Origin: CAYWGR01 sp964458015
GTDB taxonomy: Bacteria; Planctomycetota; Planctomycetia; Pirellulales; Thermoguttaceae
NCBI GenBank assembly: GCA_964458015.1
Contig: CAYWGR010000069.1
Span: 1 to 26,411, forward strand
Length of the DNA stretch: 26,411 bases
Direction: 5' to 3'
Shown here: positions 11,731 to 18,453 of the stretch, in pieces
Layout: each line of letters opens with the position of its first letter
Numbering within the stretch: position 1 is the first letter of the stretch
The notes under the pieces: model-generated
Database searches by the model: none
Told to the model about the DNA's origin: nothing
Seen by the model: only the letters and a program-made list of their open reading frames with translations
Position numbers and translations under genes: made by a program

Positions 11731-11998
11731 TAGATTAAAATACTGAAAGCGAACCGCTGAAAGCTGTTTCACAGCTTCTGCCGTCATCGCCTACATCGTT
11801 TGAAGTCTATAAGACATCGGTGTTCAGGTTATTTTTCACCGATCAAGTCAGTATTGCTTGTACCGTCGTTGATCGTGGCCATCGGAACGGTGCTTTGGGA
11901 CGTTAAAATACCATCGGGACTAGAATCAAAGGGTGAGGACACCTCCGTCGGGCCGCTGTTCAGAATCCGATTTGCCTTCGATAGGTTGCGTTTTTAAG
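11731..11998. other. Intergenic region between convergent purD and lipoprotein genes
   Basis: 268 bases between two convergent stops. Apart from the short hairpin at 11761-11777 I see nothing convincing. A 65-codon open frame on the plus strand at 11800-11997 has no recognisable features. Confidence 0.4.
11761..11777 (+). terminator. Weak hairpin after purD
   Basis: A perfect 7-bp stem (AAGCTGT / ACAGCTT) with a 3-base loop, about 30 bases after the purD stop. No U run follows, so it is at best a weak or factor-assisted terminator. Confidence 0.25.
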
Positions 11999-12439
11999 TC
12001 ACTGTGACGCTAGATTCAAATCCAATGGATCCATTCCGGACTTGACACTGACCTTGAAGCCTGAAGTATTGGGCTTAGCATATTTTTGGGGGATGATCCA
12101 TTTTTCTTTGACTCCGCCCTTGGCCACGCCCATTGAGAGGCCGTTTTTGTCGGCGAGGAATCCAATCGTTTCTTTTTTGACGACCGTAATGCGGTATTCG
12201 CCGGGCGTTGTGCCTGGTTTGTTGCCCGACTCGATGCGAAAACGTCCCTCCGCATCGGTTGAACCGCTTGCGAGCGATCCGCCGGCGACGGGATGCAATG
12301 CAACGCCAGCCGAGGCTACGGGCTTACCGTCGAGGCGCACCGTGCCGGCGACAGTGGCCAGTTTTTCGCCGCAACCCGCCAAGCACAGCATAAGCGATGC
12401 GATCCAGAGGTTAGTCAGGAATTTGGGCCGCTTTTCCAT
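11999..12439 (-). CDS. Small lipoprotein with carboxypeptidase-regulatory-like domain
   Basis: A 146-residue planctomycete-type lipoprotein. The ATG at 12439 is preferred because GGAG lies nine bases before it; a TTG at 12454 is the longer alternative. A hydrophobic signal ends in the lipobox CLAGC with the cysteine at residue 23. The rest is one beta-sandwich repeat beginning ATVAGTVRLDGKPVASAGV, then DAEGRFRI and GEYRITV, which is the usual pattern of the transthyretin-like CarboxypepD_reg fold. No enzymatic residues are expected. It is probably an envelope-anchored accessory protein. Its start lies inside the end of the DUF1559 gene (29-base overlap), so the two are co-translated. Confidence 0.8.
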   Translation of the reverse strand: MEKRPKFLTNLWIASLMLCLAGCGEKLATVAGTVRLDGKPVASAGVALHPVAGGSLASGSTDAEGRFRIESGNKPGTTPGEYRITVVKKETIGFLADKNGLSMGVAKGGVKEKWIIPQKYAKPNTSGFKVSVKSGMDPLDLNLASQ

Positions 12440-13376
12440 CGGCTTTGGCTCCAAGATATTGGTAGTTTTGATAGTCGATGCCTTCGCTTAGGAAATGGAC
12501 CGAGCCATCGCCGAAAGCGAACATCGCACCGCCGGGATGACTGGATTTGAAACCCAATTCTGAATTGTAATTGTACGACTTATGGCAGCCATCTGAGGAA
12601 GAATCGTCGCACGAATTGTAGTTGATTGGCACCAACGTTGACGTTAGTCCTTGGCCATTGTTCGATGCGGCCCAGCCTCCTCGCTGGTGGCACGAACATT
12701 CAGGGCGAACTTCGCCAAAGAAAATGGTGTTGCTCAGTCCGTCGCGAATAGAGGCAAGTGGATTGTTGACGCTGTTTCGGCCGAAAACGCCGGCGTTTGA
12801 ACCTGAATCGTAGCACGCCTTCAATGCATAGTCATTCCATGTTGAATACATCGAACACGAGCAACTGGCATTGTCGCCATGCGCGGTTGGACCGCTGGAG
12901 GCTGCGTAGTTGTGTTTTGCGCGATTGCTGTCGGTGATGATCGCAGGGTAATTATCGCTGGGGCATACGTAGGCGGGCATCACCGTGGTTGCGATGAGTG
13001 TTGTCGAGCCCTTGAGCGTTTGGCTGTCGGTTGGCGCGGCGAAGTTGTATTGATCGAACACGGCTTGTTGCTCGATATAGGGCAGAAGCCGGATTAAAAT
13101 CGAGCCGCGAGCCAGCGACCAATCGACCCAATCGGGCGAAGCCACGTAAGCGCCGGCCGGCAATGTGCCGTTGGCGTTTTCGTAGTTCAAAACGGCCAAG
13201 CCGATCTGCTTTAGGTTGTTGGCGCATTGGGAACGGCGTGCCGCTTCGCGTGCCGCCTGAACAGCCGGCAGCAGCAACGAAATCAAGATGCCGATGATCG
13301 TGATGACGACCAAAAGCTCGACAAGAGTAAATGCGGATTTGAGATGGTGGATTTTGGATGATGGATTTGCAGACAT
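12411..13376 (-). CDS. DUF1559 family protein with prepilin-type N-terminus (left cassette)
   Basis: A 321-residue protein. The ATG at 13376 has GGGGAG seven bases upstream; an upstream in-frame start at 13454 would run through a repeat array and is rejected. The leader of about 14 residues is followed by AFTLVELLVVITIIGILIS, a type IV prepilin methylation and helix motif, then LLPAVQAAREAARRSQC and NNLKQIGLA, the DUF1559 signature. Near the C-terminus is the H-X9-DG motif (HPGGAMFAFGDG). The family is greatly expanded in planctomycetes and is thought to be exported through a type II/IV pilin-like route as a pseudopilin or surface protein; its exact job is unknown. The leader is encoded by heptamer repeats. 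It follows the PEP-CTERM gene and overlaps the lipoprotein gene. Confidence 0.9.
   Translation of the reverse strand: MSANPSSKIHHLKSAFTLVELLVVITIIGILISLLLPAVQAAREAARRSQCANNLKQIGLAVLNYENANGTLPAGAYVASPDWVDWSLARGSILIRLLPYIEQQAVFDQYNFAAPTDSQTLKGSTTLIATTVMPAYVCPSDNYPAIITDSNRAKHNYAASSGPTAHGDNASCSCSMYSTWNDYALKACYDSGSNAGVFGRNSVNNPLASIRDGLSNTIFFGEVRPECSCHQRGGWAASNNGQGLTSTLVPINYNSCDDSSSDGCHKSYNYNSELGFKSSHPGGAMFAFGDGSVHFLSEGIDYQNYQYLGAKADGKAAQIPD
12449..12452 (-). promoter_or_regulatory. Shine-Dalgarno deciding the lipoprotein start
   Basis: GGAG on the minus strand, nine bases before the ATG at 12439, inside the 3' end of the DUF1559 gene. Confidence 0.5.
13336..13370 (-). repeat. Five heptamers encoding the DUF1559 leader (left cassette)
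   Basis: On the plus strand the units are GATTTGA, GATGGTG, GATTTTG, GATGATG and GATTTGC, each 7 bp and each beginning GAT. They encode residues 2-13 of the DUF1559 protein, immediately before its AFTLVE motif. Confidence 0.65.
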
Positions 13377-13433
13377 ACAACATCTCCCCTTGAGAATTAA
13401 GGATGAGCGGATGGGGATGCAGCGTATTGCGTA

Positions 13434-13461
13434 CATCCGCCATCCACCATCCAATATCCGA
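13434..13461 (+). repeat. Four heptamers between PEP-CTERM and DUF1559 genes
   Basis: Units CATCCGC, CATCCAC, CATCCAA and TATCCGA, noncoding, in the gap between the two genes. Ten bases (13442-13451) are the exact reverse complement of 13343-13352 in the DUF1559 leader array, so the DUF1559 start lies between inverted arms. Confidence 0.6.
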
Positions 13462-13466
13462 TATGT

Positions 13467-14180
13467 TTACTTCCGCTTCCGCCACGCATAAGCCAGCAAA
13501 CCAAACAGTCCCGTTACCAGCAATACAACTGTGTTCGGCTCGGGGACAGAAGCGTAGGACAGGCCTACAGTTCCCACGCCAGTTTCAGCGTTGAACCCGG
13601 CGCCGGCTTGGGTGTGGAAACGAATCCCCAGCTCACCGGTTGTATTGGCGGTCCAATTGAGCGAGTATGGCGTATATGAAGGGGTGGGAGACAATGCCGT
13701 AAAGGAGATAGTCTTCGTCGCGACACTGGTTCCATTGACCAAGATATCGGCCGTTAAGTCTGCGGGGACTGAAGTGGCGAAGTTGCTGCCAGTCGCCCAC
13801 ACCATCGCCTTGAATGTCAGGGTGTAGACATCGGTGACGGCATGCACGGTTGCGGTGTTGCTCTGTTGAAGGGTTCCCCATCCTTGTCCTGGGTTCCAAG
13901 CGCCTCCGAGGTACCACCACATCTTACTTCCATCAGGTGCCGTCTTCACGTCCGTGTAGGGTGCATCGGGGTCCGTTGTGACGGTCCAATCGGTTGGAAC
14001 ATTGACCTCGGCGACACCACCCGGGAAACCAGTTCCAGGAATCGTAGTCGCATACGTCGTTAAAAAGTCCCCGTTGGGAACATCTACGACGGTATCTGCC
14101 TGGACTGCTGAAACCAACGACAGACAGCAGACGAAAGCGAAACCAAAAAACGCAATTTTTGACATCTTTACACTTTTCAT
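13467..14180 (-). CDS. PEP-CTERM sorting domain protein (left cassette)
   Basis: A 237-residue secreted protein. The ATG at 14180 has AGGAGAG five bases upstream; the in-frame start at 14234 would precede the signal peptide by 18 residues and is rejected. The signal peptide ends near VQA (residue 28). The body is a beta-rich, Trp- and Thr-rich domain beginning VDVPNGDF, reminiscent of carbohydrate-binding beta-sandwiches. The C-terminus is a canonical PEP-CTERM signal: VPEP at about 212, a hydrophobic helix and a basic end (WRKRK). Such proteins are recognised and cut by an exosortase, which is not in this window, and then released or attached to surface polymers. The gene lies 114 bases after the FecR/LamG stop and shares its last 15 residues with the other PEP-CTERM protein here. 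Confidence 0.88.
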   Translation of the reverse strand: MKSVKMSKIAFFGFAFVCCLSLVSAVQADTVVDVPNGDFLTTYATTIPGTGFPGGVAEVNVPTDWTVTTDPDAPYTDVKTAPDGSKMWWYLGGAWNPGQGWGTLQQSNTATVHAVTDVYTLTFKAMVWATGSNFATSVPADLTADILVNGTSVATKTISFTALSPTPSYTPYSLNWTANTTGELGIRFHTQAGAGFNAETGVGTVGLSYASVPEPNTVVLLVTGLFGLLAYAWRKRK

Positions 14181-14294
14181 CGTAACTCTCCTGTAATACG
14201 AAAGGACATTTACAATACACATGACAAATAACACACACGCTCGTTATCTGCCCGCATCGCCCTGATTTCTCATTTGGGCATGCCGCGGTCTGGC

Positions 14295-16331
14295 TTATGC
14301 ACCGCCTCCTTTCTTGATAGCTTTCCGATTGCCATTATCGTCAGACGACTTGGCTTTATTCTTTTTGTCGGGTTGAGACGAATCGAGAATCAGAACGTTC
14401 AACGGCGTGGCGGTTCCATTGGCTAGGGCCTTGATCTGAGCGGCCGTCAATGCCTGCTTCCAAATCGCCACGTCGTCGATTGCTCCCTCGAATACGTAGT
14501 TGTGGTCGGGGCTTGCGCCGAGCCAGAGACTGTGAACGTCCCCTAAGTCGATGGGCTTTCTGGCAGAGACCTCCGGAACGCCGTTGACATAGGCCGTCAC
14601 CACGGCATCTTTCCGCACTAAGGCAATGTTGTACCAATCGGTGTCGTTGAAGACCGTTACGTTTGGGTTGGGTGGCGAAGGGATCTGATCCGTGTGCCAG
14701 TCGCCCATGGCAACGCGAAGTGTACCGCTGGCAGTCGCAATGATCAGCGCCGGCGAATCCTTGGACATCCCGTAACTGTTGTAGTCGAATAAGAAACGGA
14801 ATTCGCCATTCTGCTTGCCGGAATCGGGGCCTCGGAACCAAAGTGAAATCGTGAAATCACCGACTCCAAGACCCAGCTTCGGATCCGTTACCGCGTTAAG
14901 GCAGTCGCCTCGTTCTGCGAATGTGATCGCGCGTCCGAACCTTCCTTCCGTCCAACGTATATCGCCGACAATATAACTGTTGATACGGTTGCTGCTTCGA
15001 TCGAAGGCGCCGCGACCACGGCCCTCGTTCATCGGCCAATAGACAACCAGTTTTCCTTCGGGAATAACCATACTGCGAAGAAAGCCTGCATCGCCGACGA
15101 CATTCTTGCCAGAGTGTTTGAAATGCCGAACTACCCGGCCCTCCGGCTCCACGTCGGCCGATTCGCCGGCCGTCAATTCATACTTGGGCGACGCCGCGAC
15201 CGCCGATCCTCGTGACTCCAGCAAAACCTTGCCTTGAAAAACGTGCAGCCGGTTTTCTCCGTCCTTTGTTACTTCCACCCCGAACTCCGTGCCGAGGTCG
15301 GTCACCGTAGCGGTGGGGGTTCGTACGGCAAATAAGGGATTAGGGATTAGGGATTGGGGATTAGAAATTGGGGATTGGGGATTAGAAATTGGGGATTTTG
15401 GGATTTTGGGATTTCGGGATTTTGAGTCTGATTCACTGGCCACCGGCCACTGACCACTGGCCACTTTTTCGTACTGCCGACCGCCCTCACCCCCGGCCCC
15501 TCTCCCGCGAGCGGGCGAGGGGAGGTTTGTTTCACTAGCCACTGGCCACTGGCCACTGGCCACTGGCTGTTGGCCACTGGCCACTTTTTCTGATCGCTGA
15601 TCGCTGATGGCTGACGGCTTTTTCTCTAATCGCGCGGTCAACTTGCCGAGGGAGAGAAAACCGCTGTCGGGGGAATCGACTTCATAGGTCACGGGGCCTT
15701 GGAGGATGACTTTCGCGCCGGTGTTGTAGGTGATTTCCATCAAACCGGAAGCAATGGCGTATTTGCGGCCCAAGGGCACGCCGGCGCCGCCCAGGGCGGC
15801 CGTCGATTCGTCGGCCCAATGCACGTCGATCATGCCCGTCACTTGGCCGACATACTGCGTCTTCGACGGTACGATGGTCGGCGTCGGCTTTGTCTTGCCA
15901 TTGGTGTTCGCTAATTGTTGGTGGTGGGTTACATAAATCATCGAGCCGACTAAAAGGCCCAGGCTGGTAATCACTGTTGCAATGAACAGTGCAAACGGCA
16001 GCTCTTGCGAGAAGAAGCCGATTGTGCCATGCAAGGCGGTGGACAACAGCGATAGCGGGGGAGAGGATGCCGTTGCCCCCAAATTTTCAGATTCGCAAGC
16101 TTGGATTTCCTCACGCGTCGATTCACATGCGGCCTTGCCCGCGCGACGGCCGCGCAATTCGTAGCCTAACGAGGCGTGCAACTGACAATAGGCAAGATAC
16201 AGTCGCTGGGCTTCTGTGTCGTCCTGCAACAAGCCGGCCAGTTCGTCTAGTTCCCCTTGCGAAGGCGTTCCGGAACAAACCGAATCGACGATTTGCCAAA
16301 AACGATCGTTGTCGGCCGTGGGAGCGTTCAT
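14295..16331 (-). CDS. FecR-domain membrane protein with C-terminal LamG domain, carrying an in-frame repeat insertion
   Basis: A 678-residue protein. The ATG at 16331 overlaps the sigma factor stop as ATGA and has AGGAGG seven bases upstream. Residues 1-60 resemble the cytoplasmic part of FecR-like anti-sigma factors (FWQIVDSVCSG, then an LYLAYCQLHASL helix). A membrane helix spans about 111-134. The FecR region starts about residue 160 (GQVTGMIDVHWADES) and resumes at 333 (FAVRTPTATVTDLGTEFGVEV, HVFQGKVLLES). Between them, residues 238-332 are encoded by tandem repeats and a GC-rich palindromic element. Residues about 425-635 form a LamG/concanavalin-like domain (VVYWPMNEG, DFTISLWFRG, WYNIALVRKD, FEGAIDDVAIW). 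It probably senses an extracellular ligand, perhaps a glycan, and controls the sigma factor next to it. Confidence 0.85.
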   Translation of the reverse strand: MNAPTADNDRFWQIVDSVCSGTPSQGELDELAGLLQDDTEAQRLYLAYCQLHASLGYELRGRRAGKAACESTREEIQACESENLGATASSPPLSLLSTALHGTIGFFSQELPFALFIATVITSLGLLVGSMIYVTHHQQLANTNGKTKPTPTIVPSKTQYVGQVTGMIDVHWADESTAALGGAGVPLGRKYAIASGLMEITYNTGAKVILQGPVTYEVDSPDSGFLSLGKLTARLEKKPSAISDQRSEKVASGQQPVASGQWPVASETNLPSPARGRGAGGEGGRQYEKVASGQWPVASESDSKSRNPKIPKSPISNPQSPISNPQSLIPNPLFAVRTPTATVTDLGTEFGVEVTKDGENRLHVFQGKVLLESRGSAVAASPKYELTAGESADVEPEGRVVRHFKHSGKNVVGDAGFLRSMVIPEGKLVVYWPMNEGRGRGAFDRSSNRINSYIVGDIRWTEGRFGRAITFAERGDCLNAVTDPKLGLGVGDFTISLWFRGPDSGKQNGEFRFLFDYNSYGMSKDSPALIIATASGTLRVAMGDWHTDQIPSPPNPNVTVFNDTDWYNIALVRKDAVVTAYVNGVPEVSARKPIDLGDVHSLWLGASPDHNYVFEGAIDDVAIWKQALTAAQIKALANGTATPLNVLILDSSQPDKKNKAKSSDDNGNRKAIKKGGGA
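15336..15423 (-). repeat. GGGATTA-type heptamer and octamer array inside the FecR gene
   Basis: On the plus strand, eight 7-bp units (variants GGGATTA, GGGATTG and GAAATTG) followed by four 8-bp units (GGGATTTT and one GGGATTTC). Read on the coding strand this gives NPKIPK then two copies of the seven-residue NPQSPIS pattern and NPQSLIPNP, directly before the conserved FecR core. Confidence 0.85.
15434..15461 (-). repeat. CACTGGC heptamer array, copy 1, inside the FecR gene
   Basis: Four 7-bp units (CACTGGC, CACCGGC, CACTGAC, CACTGGC) on the plus strand. They encode part of KVASGQWPVASE. In coding orientation the block is preceded by GAAAAA. Confidence 0.8.
15483..15524 (-). repeat. GC-rich palindromic element inside the FecR gene
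   Basis: About 42 bp encoding LPSPARGRGAGGEGG. Bases 15497-15522 form a near-perfect palindrome: 12-base arms with one mismatch around a GA centre. Protein fragments like SPARGRGAGGEG recur, to my recollection, in hypothetical proteins of many unrelated bacteria, which marks this as a dispersed intergenic element. Here it is within a functional-looking gene. Confidence 0.7.
15533..15581 (-). repeat. CACTGGC heptamer array, copy 2, inside the FecR gene
   Basis: Seven 7-bp units on the plus strand: CACTAGC, four CACTGGC, TGTTGGC, CACTGGC. They encode VASGQQPVASGQWPVAS. In coding orientation the block is again preceded by GAAAAA. Confidence 0.85.
15591..15618 (-). repeat. TGATCGC heptamer array inside the FecR gene
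   Basis: Four 7-bp units (TGATCGC twice, TGATGGC, TGACGGC) on the plus strand, encoding PSAISDQRS. In coding orientation it starts after GAAAAA, like the CACTGGC blocks, and its units share the pattern GNNNYCA with them. Confidence 0.75.
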
Positions 16332-16858
16332 GGATGCTCCTCCTGCAACAGCCGCGTCTCGACGCAACGCATTAGCTCTCGGCGGATGCGCAACAATGAT
16401 TTTCCGACGCTTTGCCGCGATCGGGCAATGCGGTCAGCGATTTGCTGGACGCTGAGATCATCTCCATAGCAATAGTCCAAAAGCTGCTGATCTTCCGCGC
16501 GCAGTTTATCAATGCAATGGCGCAGCCCGTCGAGATAGGCGTCGGCCGAATCGCTTTTCGGAGGCAACTCGCCGGCGGCCAGGGCGTCGAGCAGTTCCTC
16601 GCTGAATGGAACAACGAGCGAACGTCGTTGCCGCAAATAATTACGAACTTCAAACTCCGCCGTTCGCCGAGCCCAGGCTAAAAAACTGCTGCCTGGCTGA
16701 AAAGCCTCGAATTTACGCCACAAAACCATGCTGGTCGATTGGAACAAGTCGTCAGCATCGGTGCGATTGCCCACCAAGGCAAGAATGTAGCCGTGCAATT
16801 GCCCTTGATAACGGGTTAGCAATTCACAGAACAGATCGTGTTGTTCTCGTTTGCTCAT
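16328..16858 (-). CDS. ECF-like sigma-70 family RNA polymerase sigma factor
   Basis: A 176-residue cytoplasmic sigma factor. Region 2 spans about residues 10-82: RYQGQLHGYILALVGN, the DADDLFQSTSMVLWRKF core-binding helix and FLAWARRTAEFEVRNYLR for -10 contact. Region 4 spans about 110-162, with a helix-turn-helix SVQQIADRIARSRQSVGKSL followed by LLRIRREL for -35 recognition. The spacer is short and acidic, as in extracytoplasmic-function sigma factors. It resembles the Rhodopirellula/Verrucomicrobium sigma family that commonly sits beside FecR/LamG proteins. Its TGA overlaps the ATG of the FecR gene, which is the usual arrangement of a sigma factor with its membrane regulator. Target promoters are not evident; the downstream PEP-CTERM and DUF1559 genes are plausible targets. 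Confidence 0.92.
   Translation of the reverse strand: MSKREQHDLFCELLTRYQGQLHGYILALVGNRTDADDLFQSTSMVLWRKFEAFQPGSSFLAWARRTAEFEVRNYLRQRRSLVVPFSEELLDALAAGELPPKSDSADAYLDGLRHCIDKLRAEDQQLLDYCYGDDLSVQQIADRIARSRQSVGKSLLRIRRELMRCVETRLLQEEHP
16339..16344 (-). promoter_or_regulatory. Shine-Dalgarno of the FecR/LamG gene inside the sigma gene
   Basis: A perfect AGGAGG on the minus strand, seven bases before the ATG at 16331. It lies within the last codons of the sigma factor gene and supports the ATGA-coupled start. Confidence 0.65.
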
Positions 16859-17280
16859 GCCGGAAAATTCTCGCCGTATACATTGGCCTACTAACTAAAC
16901 GTAGGAAGTGAAGCAAATGAAACCCAAAATCTCGGCAATTTTCATGGCCTGTCGCAATTCGTTGTCGTAAAATGGGTTGCGTCAACAGGCCGGTGCGGTT
17001 CGATATCCGAAAAACGGACCATCCACGGACACGGAAACCAAAAAACTAACTCCATTATCCTATGGAGCACCAGCCGATGTCGAATACTTTCTTCCGTAAT
17101 CGTGGGACTTCAAAATGAAGTGGAAACCACCCGAAATGGGCGGAGAAGGCCGAAAGCTGAACAAATCAATGTTGATGGGCCGGCTCATTATCCAGGAAAA
17201 TATCAATAGATACGAAAAAGGCCGGCAACTATTTTTCATAATTGCCGGCCGTCGGATTGTTTTCAGACGAAAAGCTCGAC
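16859..17280. other. Intergenic region upstream of the sigma factor
   Basis: 422 bases between the TadG-like stop and the sigma factor start. The right end holds the terminator of the upstream operon (17215-17250). The left part must hold the sigma promoter and contains an inverted pair GGCCTGT (16946-16952) and ACAGGCC (16985-16991) of unknown meaning. No recognisable gene is present. Confidence 0.45.
17215..17250 (-). terminator. Rho-independent terminator after the TadG-like gene
   Basis: Arms at 17220-17228 and 17242-17250 form a perfect 9-bp GC-rich stem (GGCCGGCAA / TTGCCGGCC) with a 13-base AT-rich loop. Read on the minus strand the stem is followed at once by a T run (17219-17215). 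It lies 31 bases beyond the TadG-like stop and ends that transcript. Confidence 0.88.
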
Positions 17281-18435
17281 TCAGCGCACCAGCCAGACCC
17301 TTTTCGAGAAGAGGAAATAGCTGAATTGCGAGGCGTCCGAACCAGGGATGCCGTTCTGCACGGTCACATTGGCCGGTTGAATCATTACATAACGATTCGA
17401 GGGATCGCCCGTCATTTTTACTGCCATGATGCGGACCCCGGCCAATTGGACGATGGTGTATTGCGCGTTGTTCCCATTGCCTGAAACGGCATTAAAAATC
17501 GGGATCACGCGCGTTTGACCTATGATCGACGCTAATTCGTCCTTGAAGCCCGCACTCATGCCCGTGTCTCCGTTCAAGGTAAGCGTACCGTTCGAATTAA
17601 AGGTCAATTTCCCACCGGGCAAATACGAAAAATCCTCGGCGCTGATGCCGTCGGTGATTTGTCGCGAAATGTCGCAAGTGCTGTTGTTCGAACTGCCAAT
17701 ATCGACGGTGCCGCGGTTGCCGGGCGAACCGGTGCCTTGAGGATAAAGATTGGCTTCACGAACGCCGTCCGCGCCCGAGCTGATGGATTTGTTGCCGGCA
17801 TTCCAACTCCAAGAGTCGGAAGTGCGGCCGGCCAATAGGTCATCCCACGTTTGCTTGTCGAGTGCGAACGGCAACATGTGCAGATTCTCGCTTCCATCCG
17901 CCGGAGGCGTTGCAAAACCCACGAAATTATCGGCATAAGCGGCCATTGCCACGGCATGGCTTTGGACCGAGTTGATGCCCATCACACGCGCGAAAAACAA
18001 GGGAACTTCGCCGTTCTGCTCACCTGTCCTTTGCACACGCACCTGGACGGCGTTATACCGCGACGGATTTGCAAAGGTTAATGCTGCCGTAGGGCCGGCC
18101 GACAAATCCAAACGTCCTATCGTGATGTCGGCATCGGTCAAATTACAGGCAACACCTCCCGCGCAATTGCTCGCGGCATAATACCGCGCCATCGTCCTCG
18201 TTTGTTCCAAGGTCGAGTTTATCAAAGGCTCAGGCGCGACAAAATGGCTATGGAACAACTCTTCGGTAGCGGCCAACGCCGAGGAGTCGGCCGACGATTG
18301 CAGTTGGGTGCGGACAAGCATCATATAGCCGATATCCACGCCAAATGCCAACATGGCAAACATCACAACCATCATTACCGCCGAGACGACCAGAATGCTG
18401 CCCCGTCGGCTTTTTCGTTGATGAAAAGCGTTCAT
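17281..18435 (-). CDS. TadG-like Flp pilus assembly protein, N-terminal family
   Basis: A 384-residue protein. The N-terminus is basic (HQRKSRRG), followed by the hydrophobic segment SILVVSAVMMVVMFAMLAFG at about 13-32 and the motif VDIGYMMLVRTQLQSSADSSALAA, the signature of the TadG/TadE-like domain, in which a pilin-like helix leads into a periplasmic helix. The remaining 320 residues are extracellular and beta-rich, without a von Willebrand A domain that I recognise. A GAGGGAGA box stands eight bases before the ATG. The upstream secreted hypothetical gene ends 18 bases before, so they form an operon. No other tad genes are in the window, so a role in a pilus is uncertain. Confidence 0.78.
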   Translation of the reverse strand: MNAFHQRKSRRGSILVVSAVMMVVMFAMLAFGVDIGYMMLVRTQLQSSADSSALAATEELFHSHFVAPEPLINSTLEQTRTMARYYAASNCAGGVACNLTDADITIGRLDLSAGPTAALTFANPSRYNAVQVRVQRTGEQNGEVPLFFARVMGINSVQSHAVAMAAYADNFVGFATPPADGSENLHMLPFALDKQTWDDLLAGRTSDSWSWNAGNKSISSGADGVREANLYPQGTGSPGNRGTVDIGSSNNSTCDISRQITDGISAEDFSYLPGGKLTFNSNGTLTLNGDTGMSAGFKDELASIIGQTRVIPIFNAVSGNGNNAQYTIVQLAGVRIMAVKMTGDPSNRYVMIQPANVTVQNGIPGSDASQFSYFLFSKRVWLVR

Positions 18436-18453
18436 GTTGAAGATCTCCCTCGG

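Noticed and set aside
11800..11997. 65-codon plus-strand frame after purD
   Set aside because: No recognisable motif and no convincing start signal.
12411..13454. Longer DUF1559 start at 13454
   Set aside because: It would translate the intergenic heptamer array and add 26 residues before a clear leader; the ATG at 13376 has a much better ribosome binding site.
15347..15577. 76-codon minus-strand frame within the repeat block
   Set aside because: It is an alternative frame of the heptamers; 7-bp units are open in several frames. The FecR frame continues into conserved domains on both sides, this one does not.
15336..15618. Possible CRISPR array or telomere-like repeat (TTAGGG-like strings)
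   Set aside because: The units are contiguous 7-8 bp repeats without spacers, lie in frame inside a gene, and no cas genes are present.
17115..17324. 69-codon plus-strand frame upstream of the sigma factor
   Set aside because: It runs through the intrinsic terminator and into the antisense of the TadG-like gene; composition looks noncoding.
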